DNA from: an uncultured Nitrosomonadales bacterium
GTDB taxonomy: Bacteria > Pseudomonadota > Gammaproteobacteria > Burkholderiales > Gallionellaceae
Direction of reading: 5' to 3'
Length of the DNA: 32,371 bases
Assembly (NCBI GenBank): GCA_903915035.1
Contig: CAIWRI010000077.1
Coordinates: forward strand, 1 to 32,371
The notes below the pieces were generated by a model. That model saw nothing but the letters and a program-made list of their open reading frames with translations, had not been told where the DNA came from and did not search any database. A program made the position numbers and the translations under genes. Shown in pieces: positions 26,230-32,371 of the stretch (positions are counted from its first letter, which is position 1; each line of letters opens with the position of its first letter).

Positions 26230-27165
26230 TTACTTACTTATTGATGTGTTTACAATAGCTGATGACAATCCAGCCTCCCCGATTAATTCAAAAACTTTGC
26301 TCAAGCTTCCAGTCATATTCTGATTTTTCATCGCCAGATAACCATTTTTGGCAATTTCACCCCGAACAAAAGACGACACTTGCAAATATTGCATGCAGAC
26401 ATCAACCAGCTTGTCATATGGTGCATAAATGACACCATTTTTATAAGGATTATGATCACTACTTTCTGACACCACAAAGATACTATTGGCAAGCAGAAAT
26501 GACAATCTAATGGTCTCCAATACGGGCATATTATCCCAGGCATGAACATTTAGTACAATTTTAGCCCGTTCAATATAATGATTTCGCTCTGCACCAAATT
26601 TTTTCGGCAAGTAGAAAACTTTAATCCCCTGGTCAGCCAATGCCTGCATGATTTTGTTACGACGAGCATGGGGAGAACCATAAAACAGCACATCAATATC
26701 CTGCACAGGGCGAGATTTTTTCCACTCCAGACAACAATGATAGCCTGGTGGCAGGTAATATACATTTTTAAAATCCAGCTTTTCAAGATACCTTAAACCT
26801 GAAGGAGAATATTCAAAAATAATTCCGGAATTTTTCAAAAAAGCCAAATATTCCGGATATTGGTGCAGCAATCCCAGTTTGTCATCTAATTGCTCAAGCT
26901 GATATACAGCATATGGCCGCCCGTTTATTATTTGCGCAAATCCCTGCATTTTAGATGCGAAAATAGTTGATCCCAAAAAAATATTTACGGCATCAGCCAT
27001 ATATGAATTTTTTGCAACATGGCAACTAGTGCCAAAATCTTGCAAAGCACCTTGCAAGACAGCAATCAACTCATTATACATTTGGCCAAAATCATTAATA
27101 TAAACATGACTAATATGAAAATTTGGCAGAATACCTGGTGTTCTATACTTGGCTTGTCCAGACAT
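26230..27165 (-). CDS. GT-B family glycosyltransferase (Glyco_trans_1_2-like)
   Basis: A 311-residue protein. The C-terminal half matches the donor-binding domain of CgeB/SpsO-like glycosyltransferases: DVLFYGSPHARRNKI, then RAKIVLNVHAWDN, a conserved Glu in VLETIRLSFLLAN and VVSES. The N-terminal half (about 1-150) has a weaker Rossmann-like pattern. It acts presumably in the cytoplasm on a polysaccharide or protein acceptor; sugar specificity cannot be told. It lies between the DUF2919/TPR gene (41 nt) and the giant TPR gene (27 nt), all in one direction. Sampled lines are clearly AT-richer than the flanking TPR genes. Confidence 0.75.
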   Translation of the reverse strand: MSGQAKYRTPGILPNFHISHVYINDFGQMYNELIAVLQGALQDFGTSCHVAKNSYMADAVNIFLGSTIFASKMQGFAQIINGRPYAVYQLEQLDDKLGLLHQYPEYLAFLKNSGIIFEYSPSGLRYLEKLDFKNVYYLPPGYHCCLEWKKSRPVQDIDVLFYGSPHARRNKIMQALADQGIKVFYLPKKFGAERNHYIERAKIVLNVHAWDNMPVLETIRLSFLLANSIFVVSESSDHNPYKNGVIYAPYDKLVDVCMQYLQVSSFVRGEIAKNGYLAMKNQNMTGSLSKVFELIGEAGLSSAIVNTSISK

Positions 27166-27206
27166 TTATACTTAATCCTGATTGTGCTCGATAGACACAG
27201 TTTGGT

Positions 27207-28391
27207 TTAACCTGCATGCTGAGCAGCCTGACTTCCAAGGATTTTTTGCAAATTTTTTTGCGCCTCCATGTTATCAGGGCTGAATTGGATCGCCTGATAA
27301 TAGGCATGCATTGCCCCTTCACGGTCACCTGTCGATTGTAACAAGACGCCGAGATTATTCCAGCAGGAAGCATGTTGCGGGTTCAATTTTAATGCCTCTC
27401 TGTAACTGGCAATCGCTTCCTTTAAGCGATGTGCGTCAGTCAGCGCCAACCCGAGATTCAAGCGCGCATCGGCGTCCTGCGGATTGAGATTGCCGGCAAG
27501 TCTTGCCAATGAAACGGCTTCGCTCAGCTTTCCCATGCGACGATATATCTCACCCAGATTGCGCGGATACAGAGCCGCCGTTGCATCCAGCGCAATCGCT
27601 TCTCGCAGCATCAGCACAGCCAGATCAACCTTCCCTGCATGAAAAGCCAGCAACCCCAGGCTATGCCATGCAGGAGCAAAATCCGGAGTGCGCTTGAGCA
27701 ATTCGCGATACATCGCCTGCGCATGAGCCATTTTCCCTGCGGCTTCACACTGTGCTGCAGCACGCATCACCTCGTTTGTATCTTGAGCGACTTGTACAGC
27801 AATCATATTTTCAACAATGGGCGTGTGCAACAACTCCATACGTCTTGCCTGATTCAATGCCAGCTCATGCAATCGTATCGAATTACCGGCTTTCAGTTGC
27901 GCTGCAGCCTCTATCTCCGACGTGTTTTCAGGAAACTCACAGAAAATATCCTTTACCAGTCGCGAACTGAGCAAATAGACAATAACGAAGATATCGGGCA
28001 GCAATCCGCCCAATGCTGCAATAAAATCAGGATTAGCAGGATTAGCGATAGTATTCAGGTGCAAATAAATAAAACCGGTCATTCCGAGCACAAAAGCACA
28101 GACAAGCAAGCTCCGTCCATGCAGCCATATCCAGCGTACCAGTTTCCAGGATTCAGGCGCACGATAGATTATGGCAATCAATACCAGCAACGCAGGCACA
28201 TCACAGGCGATAAGATAATAATTGGTTTGCAGTTCAAGCCATGAATAAGGTGTCAAGCCCAGTGAAATGACATTCGCAGTCATGGCGATAAAAGGACCGT
28301 GACGAATTCCATAGATGGTAACCAGCCACAACAAAAACGGTATTTTTAACCGCATGTCATCGTCATAGCAGCGGGCATCATGTTTCAGCAT
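27207..28391 (-). CDS. DUF2919-like membrane domain fused to TPR repeats
   Basis: A 394-residue protein. The first 165 residues carry about four hydrophobic helices (near 14-40, 57-75, 92-112 and 125-145), with YDDDMRLKIPFLLWL and a WxLVRW block that resemble DUF2919 (E. coli YfeZ) inner-membrane proteins of unknown role. The remainder (about 205-390) is TPR, closely following the register of the N-terminal TPR block of the giant protein. This would tether a TPR scaffold to the inner membrane, possibly recruiting the modification enzymes. An alternative start is Met13 at 28355. The DUF2919 assignment is by eye. Confidence 0.65.
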   Translation of the reverse strand: MLKHDARCYDDDMRLKIPFLLWLVTIYGIRHGPFIAMTANVISLGLTPYSWLELQTNYYLIACDVPALLVLIAIIYRAPESWKLVRWIWLHGRSLLVCAFVLGMTGFIYLHLNTIANPANPDFIAALGGLLPDIFVIVYLLSSRLVKDIFCEFPENTSEIEAAAQLKAGNSIRLHELALNQARRMELLHTPIVENMIAVQVAQDTNEVMRAAAQCEAAGKMAHAQAMYRELLKRTPDFAPAWHSLGLLAFHAGKVDLAVLMLREAIALDATAALYPRNLGEIYRRMGKLSEAVSLARLAGNLNPQDADARLNLGLALTDAHRLKEAIASYREALKLNPQHASCWNNLGVLLQSTGDREGAMHAYYQAIQFSPDNMEAQKNLQKILGSQAAQHAG

Positions 28392-28477
28392 GATGAGCTC
28401 ATTGAATTCATTATTACCATGTTTTTCAGCCCACTAATATGTTGCCAAAAATTCAAATTCTGCGATCTAATTGGGAT

Positions 28478-28494
28478 TAGCCTGGTACAGGCTA
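28478..28494. repeat. Perfect short hairpin
   Basis: TAGCCTG-GTA-CAGGCTA, a perfect 7-bp stem with a 3-nt loop, 87 nt upstream of the DUF2919/TPR start. No T run follows in either orientation, so it is unlikely to terminate transcription; it could be an operator-like or RNA element. Confidence 0.5.
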
Positions 28495-28521
28495 CGTTGC
28501 AAAAACATCTTTACCTTCAAA

Positions 28522-28728
28522 TTAAGAACCATAATAAAATCCATAGCCTTTCTGATAACGTGAAGTCGCGTGGTGATTAGTTTTCCATTTTCGCCACTGA
28601 ATAGAAAAAGTTGAAAAGAGAGTGAGCCTGGCGAGAATACCCTGCATGACGATTTTGCGAGTTATTGCCATAAAGGGTGCTATCCCTTCGAAAATTATTT
28701 GCATGATCAGGCCTAGTATCATTGGCAT
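28522..28728 (-). CDS. Possible small hydrophobic/basic protein
   Basis: A 68-codon frame whose ATG lies 5 nt after the methyltransferase stop. The peptide has a hydrophobic first half (MPMILGLIMQIIFEGIA) and a basic, aromatic-rich C-terminus. No strong ribosome-binding site and no recognisable family. An overlapping alternative frame is also open here, so this could be non-coding or a decayed gene. Confidence 0.2.
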   Translation of the reverse strand: MPMILGLIMQIIFEGIAPFMAITRKIVMQGILARLTLFSTFSIQWRKWKTNHHATSRYQKGYGFYYGS

Positions 28729-28733
28729 GCCCG

Positions 28734-29375
28734 TTAGTCAGATAATTTTCTAATGTATAACTGATAAAGTGGTGCTTGCACAATACTTATTTTCCTGAAA
28801 TTAATATTTACAAAAGCATCGATTGCAGGTTTAGGACATCGAATCGGATCCTTGCCATAAGGCAGTTCTTCTGCCCACAAATAATCATCAAAAAACATAT
28901 AGCCACCCACTTTCAACAACTTGAATCCAAGTACGGCATCACACAACACATCCGGTGCCTGGTGAGAACCATCTATATAGATCAAGTCGAAATAATTCTG
29001 TTTTCCTGTAGCCAGTAACTTTGCCAACTGCATATCTGAATAGCCTTTATGCACAAACAGATCCACTTTTTTTGCAGCATTTGATAGAGCCAGGCCGGTA
29101 TTATGTTTGAAGCGCGCCTCAACAAGATTCATATCCGCTTCATACATCCCGCCTGATTTATATTCTAAGCCGCCTTCCCAGGTATCAATACAGTGTATTT
29201 CCATCCCGTTATCCATTGCCAATTTCTCAATCAGATAACAAGCACTCGCGCCTTCAAATGAACCAATTTCAAGTATTTTTTCTGGTTTAATCTGAGGTAT
29301 AAATTGGTCCCAAGTGTGCTTTGAACCATCGAACCAGGTATTGGTAAATTGATAAGTTTTCATTTTAGTTGTCAT
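28734..29375 (-). CDS. Class I SAM-dependent methyltransferase
   Basis: A 213-residue enzyme with the SAM-binding motif I ILEIGSFEGASAC near residues 34-46, an acidic motif II-like CIDTWEGG, the motif FDLIYIDGSH and later FFDDYLW. This is the Methyltransf_24-type pattern often found in polysaccharide or O-antigen modification loci. The chosen ATG at 29375 (MTTKMKTYQF) starts 20 nt after the stop of the triple glycosyltransferase gene; Met at 29363 is also possible and neither has a clear ribosome-binding site. Substrate inferred to be a sugar or glycan. Confidence 0.8.
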   Translation of the reverse strand: MTTKMKTYQFTNTWFDGSKHTWDQFIPQIKPEKILEIGSFEGASACYLIEKLAMDNGMEIHCIDTWEGGLEYKSGGMYEADMNLVEARFKHNTGLALSNAAKKVDLFVHKGYSDMQLAKLLATGKQNYFDLIYIDGSHQAPDVLCDAVLGFKLLKVGGYMFFDDYLWAEELPYGKDPIRCPKPAIDAFVNINFRKISIVQAPLYQLYIRKLSD

Positions 29376-29395
29376 TGATAGAAAAAATATTCGTT

Positions 29396-32221
29396 TTATT
29401 GAGGGCGTCTGCAAACTTTGTACACTATGCGCCGTCCAAGCGACCAGTCGGTAAATTTTACCAGATCAACTCTTTCACCTAAATCAATAAAGAGTTCAGT
29501 CTGATTAATTCCTCCCTCTCCAATTGCATTAAGCGCGGCTTCCTTCGCCAGTGCCCTGATGGAAAGACGCTCTTCCAGAGACAATTCCCTGCCCCAGGTT
29601 GTTATCAAATCGTATTTCATGCAGCGGTACCATTGATTGATCATCCACTGCTTCTGTTTACTGCTGTCAGGATAAAAGGCAAATCGTTCGCCCTCGCTAT
29701 GAGCTATCGACGCAAACAGATCATCCGGATAAATACGCTGCTGATACCCGGCCTTGGCCAGCCGGTAATACATATCATCGTCTTCTCCGCCCCAGCCACG
29801 GATAGCCTCATCGTAACCGCCAGCTTTTTCGTACATTTGACGGGTGCAGAAAAATGAACCAGTCAGATCCGTGCCATAAGCACGGGTAATATAAAAACCA
29901 TCCGCTCTAAGCCCATGCTGCTCCCAGCCTTTCAAATCAGCAACCTTCACATCGGCATCAATGAACAGCAACCAAGGCGTACTGGCCGCATTAGCGCCCA
30001 GGTTTCTGGCACGAGCAAGGTTAAATTCCGGATCATCCGTGACTTCAATCACACTGACTTCAGGATGGTTTTCTCTGACCCAGGCAGCAGTTCCCTGAGT
30101 GCAACCGTAATCCACAACAACCACCGCTATCCCGGGCTGATTCACCAACAACGGTAGCGTTTGTTTAATATGTTGCAAACGCCCCTTGCAGGTTGTAATC
30201 GCAGTCAGCCGGGGTGGCGACTGTTTAGCCAACTCACCAGCTTCAATATAACGAGTACCCATGCGAATTAACCGACTGGCATGTATCGCATCTGTCGGCT
30301 GCATAGTGTAGTACACACTGGCCAGATTACTTTCCCCTGGCACATTTTTTTTCTGCAACCAGTCGTAGATGTGCCGGTCGGCACTCATGCCAACCGGATC
30401 GCCGGGTAACGGAATACTCCACCAGCGTAATACCGGCTCACACGCCAACTTGTCTATCATCAGACAATTTGGATCAACCCAGCCGCCAAAACTGGCAACA
30501 AAGTTACCGCGTCCGGGACCGACTGACTCCCAGTCATCTATACATACCGGTTGACGCGAATCCGGATGAACAAACCAGCGCAAAGCAAAAACCCACTCGT
30601 GACCATCAATTGCATCCAGCATGCTACGCAAATGTAGCGGTGCCCACCAGTTGTCATCATCCAGATAGGCGATGTAACGCGCATTGGCAAGATAACTCAG
30701 GGTGGTACGCAGCGCCCCCCCGTCTCGTGCCGGGTGTAAGCCACCATGACGCACAGAGGTAGAATAACCCGGATAAAAAAGGCACGGTGTTACATGGGCA
30801 GGTGCAGCCGCGAGCAATTCCTGCAGACGGGTAAATTCGTCAAGCGGCGCATCAACCCCGATCAGTAACTGTATGCGTCCGACATTTTCCTGCGCGTAGA
30901 CGGAACTGACCGCCGCAAGTACGCTCTCCCGCCCTATCGTCGGCATCACTACCGCAACATCAAAAGGAGTTTGCAAATTTATATCGCTGCCATAGATATG
31001 CCAGCCCGGCGATAAATTCACAGCAGATAGTGGTAGAACAGATTGTACAGTTTGCATTGTATTTCTCACCTGAAGGTCAAATTTTTTATCGAAGGTAATG
31101 CACAATCTTTCCAATGATGGCGGTTGTTGATCCGGCAAAATAAATATATTTTCCCTATCGAGGATATCATCTTCAACAGCCATACCACGACTAATCACCA
31201 CAGGCACATTCAACAAGACCGCCTCGACTACCACACCCGATGACCTGAAATGATATTGCTCCGGATCATAAACACAGAGCACGTAGTCTGCATAAGTAAT
31301 TTCATCACAATATTCAGTATAGGAAAGTTCATCTTCAATGCGCAGCGAAACTCTGCCAACGGGCTGATTTAACAGATAGGAATGTACATTTTTCTGCAAC
31401 GATGGCACAACAAATCTGAAATCGCAGTACTTTGTGTTAGAAAGCACGCCTGGCAACGCCTTGAGTATCAATTCAATGCCCTTTTCAGGTCTCAGTTCAC
31501 CGATCACCAGTAATCTTATCCTCCCATCCTGACGATGCACTCGTGTTTTTTCGGACGGCACCGCATGAGGAGATTTCAATGCAAGGAACTGAAAACGGCA
31601 TAAAATAGTATAGGCATCAGCCAATCGTCGGCTATCCGTACTCCACCTGACATCGAAACATTGATTTATACGCATTGCTTCTGCTTCAAATAGCAGGTTT
31701 AGTCTTGCCTGAGCGGGAACGCTATAAATTTCATGGGTAGCCAATGCATGAAAATGTAGCTGCAATTTCATTGGGCGGCAATATACAGGCAAGCTCTCCA
31801 GCCAACGGCGTAAACCAATCAACAAGGTAATATTGCAGGACGGGATTAATATCGCATCATTTTTTCGGATTCGGCTATTTAATGCCATGCTTAAGTCCTC
31901 AAAAATGACCTGAGCATGCGCCTCACAAACCTGATTCACTTCTTCAACAGTCTGTGCTGTATATTGGTAGATACTCGCTCTGAAACAGGGGATGAAGCCC
32001 GTTTGAACAGGAAAACTTGCATGGCACAATACATTGACACTGCTGTAAACTGTAGCTGATGCATTACGCAGTGCAACATCAAGCGTGTAGTGATGCCCGC
32101 GATAATGAGCGAGTCCGGGATCAATCAGATATGCATTGGCTACAGATGACGTATTGTAATCTACATCAAAAAATTCATTCGCTCGCCGTGGCAAGCTGTC
32201 AGATTTAAGAGCATATTGCAT
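29396..32221 (-). CDS. Triple-domain glycosyltransferase (GT4-like + two GT2)
   Basis: About 941 residues (948 from an upstream TTG; numbering here follows the longer form). Residues about 35-400 form a GT-B GT4-like domain with LLVIGELRPEKGIELI near 245 and SGVVVEAVLLNVPVV near 335. A GT2 domain follows at about 425-660 with VVMPTIGRES and the metal-binding YLDDDNWW near 527. A second GT2 domain at about 678-870 has LTAITTCKGR, FIDADV near 760 and GWGGEDDDM near 818. The three fused activities suggest ordered assembly of a branched or repeating glycan. First gene of the minus-strand cluster. An IS30-family end lies directly upstream, so the N-terminus may have been altered. A frame starting TTG at 32242 overlaps the transposase stop; I prefer ATG 32221. 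Confidence 0.85.
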   Translation of the reverse strand: MQYALKSDSLPRRANEFFDVDYNTSSVANAYLIDPGLAHYRGHHYTLDVALRNASATVYSSVNVLCHASFPVQTGFIPCFRASIYQYTAQTVEEVNQVCEAHAQVIFEDLSMALNSRIRKNDAILIPSCNITLLIGLRRWLESLPVYCRPMKLQLHFHALATHEIYSVPAQARLNLLFEAEAMRINQCFDVRWSTDSRRLADAYTILCRFQFLALKSPHAVPSEKTRVHRQDGRIRLLVIGELRPEKGIELILKALPGVLSNTKYCDFRFVVPSLQKNVHSYLLNQPVGRVSLRIEDELSYTEYCDEITYADYVLCVYDPEQYHFRSSGVVVEAVLLNVPVVISRGMAVEDDILDRENIFILPDQQPPSLERLCITFDKKFDLQVRNTMQTVQSVLPLSAVNLSPGWHIYGSDINLQTPFDVAVVMPTIGRESVLAAVSSVYAQENVGRIQLLIGVDAPLDEFTRLQELLAAAPAHVTPCLFYPGYSTSVRHGGLHPARDGGALRTTLSYLANARYIAYLDDDNWWAPLHLRSMLDAIDGHEWVFALRWFVHPDSRQPVCIDDWESVGPGRGNFVASFGGWVDPNCLMIDKLACEPVLRWWSIPLPGDPVGMSADRHIYDWLQKKNVPGESNLASVYYTMQPTDAIHASRLIRMGTRYIEAGELAKQSPPRLTAITTCKGRLQHIKQTLPLLVNQPGIAVVVVDYGCTQGTAAWVRENHPEVSVIEVTDDPEFNLARARNLGANAASTPWLLFIDADVKVADLKGWEQHGLRADGFYITRAYGTDLTGSFFCTRQMYEKAGGYDEAIRGWGGEDDDMYYRLAKAGYQQRIYPDDLFASIAHSEGERFAFYPDSSKQKQWMINQWYRCMKYDLITTWGRELSLEERLSIRALAKEAALNAIGEGGINQTELFIDLGERVDLVKFTDWSLGRRIVYKVCRRPQ

Positions 32222-32371
32222 TGTTATACTTGGCGGTTTCAAGCACCAAGTGCAAAAAGTGCTGCGTGATGTAGCTTAAAGTCAAAAGCGTCTGGCATGA
32301 ACAGTTCAACCGGACATTTGAAACCGAGTGACTTACGTGGACGGGTATTTAATTTCCACGCAATCGCGTCC
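32222..32371 (-). mobile_element. End of an IS30-family insertion sequence
   Basis: The transposase C-terminus plus the few bases to the glycosyltransferase start mark the 3' end of an IS element running off the window. The short palindrome CTTGG/CCAAG (about 32230-32251) near the end may be part of its terminal repeat. The exact boundary and target duplication cannot be set without the other end. Confidence 0.7.
32239..32371 (-). CDS. IS30-family transposase, C-terminal end (partial)
   Basis: Reading the minus strand inward from the window edge gives 43 residues before TGA (32239-32241), including LNTRPRKSLGFKCPVELF and a conserved C-terminal tail HHAALFALGA. NTRPRKSLG is the hallmark end of the IS30-family DDE domain. 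The rest of the gene lies beyond the window, so intactness is unknown. Its stop is 18 nt upstream of the preferred glycosyltransferase start. Confidence 0.88.
   Translation of the reverse strand, partial: DAIAWKLNTRPRKSLGFKCPVELFMPDAFDFKLHHAALFALGA

Larger units (their letters stand above)
28392..28733. other. 342-nt gap inside the modification cluster
   Basis: AT-rich sequence between the methyltransferase and the DUF2919/TPR gene. It holds a short hairpin (28478-28494), a weak 68-codon minus-strand frame (28522-28728) and no other recognisable gene. It probably carries the promoter for the downstream TPR genes, but no convincing -10/-35 pair was found. Confidence 0.5.

Noticed and set aside
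27639-28244. 201-codon plus-strand frame opposite the DUF2919/TPR gene
   Set aside because: The opposite strand has clear TPR and membrane segments; this frame has no motif.
28577-28783. 68-codon minus-strand frame with hydrophilic product overlapping the methyltransferase 3' end
   Set aside because: Most of its start overlaps the conserved methyltransferase end in another frame and it has no motif; the alternative frame at 28522-28728 is slightly better placed but also weak.

Overview
The window looks like a chromosomal segment of a betaproteobacterium, most likely of the Nitrosomonadales/Gallionellaceae type. This rests on gene content: a 327-residue malate dehydrogenase next to sdhCDA, and a one-piece nitrite/sulfite-reductase-type CysI followed by a DUF934 gene, an APS-reductase-type CysH and CysDN. 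No ribosomal or marker gene is present, so placement below class is inference. No tRNA, rRNA or CRISPR array was seen.

Layout. 1-2423 (+): the C-terminal part of a 2-oxoacid dehydrogenase acyltransferase-like protein cut by the window edge, an overlapping LuxR-type response regulator with an altered acidic pocket, and a DUF2235 alpha/beta hydrolase. 2424-2671: short tandem and inverted repeats. 2672-4895: a DinG/YoaA-type Fe-S helicase converging on a GIY-YIG protein. 5068-7630 (-): sdhA, sdhD and sdhC, closed by a good intrinsic terminator and with no sdhB. 7739-8722 (+): mdh, divergent from sdhC. 8732-10243 (-): lnt. 10398-12239 (+): a likely operon of an outer-membrane barrel-like protein with a CxxCxC N-terminus, a TlpA-like thioredoxin and a cysteine-cluster protein. 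12348-12707 (+): a VanZ-like protein.

12788-20127 is the assimilatory sulfate reduction block: cysB (-), divergent from a TauE/SafE transporter, a small unknown protein, cysI, a DUF934 protein, cysH, cysD and cysN. Together they activate sulfate to APS, reduce APS to sulfite and reduce sulfite to sulfide. APS kinase, CysG, CysJ and a recognisable sulfate permease are not in the window.

20256-32242 is a minus-strand run devoted to glycan or protein modification. In transcription order it has a 948-residue protein with three glycosyltransferase domains, a SAM methyltransferase, a DUF2919-like/TPR membrane protein, a GT-B glycosyltransferase, a 1706-residue TPR-sulfotransferase-TPR-glycosyltransferase-TPR-sulfotransferase protein and a lipoprotein hydrolase. 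The last 130 bases are the end of an IS30-family element. The juxtaposition of a double sulfotransferase with the sulfate-activation genes is the most interesting feature. I infer a surface or secreted-polymer glycosylation and sulfation locus, but its acceptor cannot be read from the sequence.
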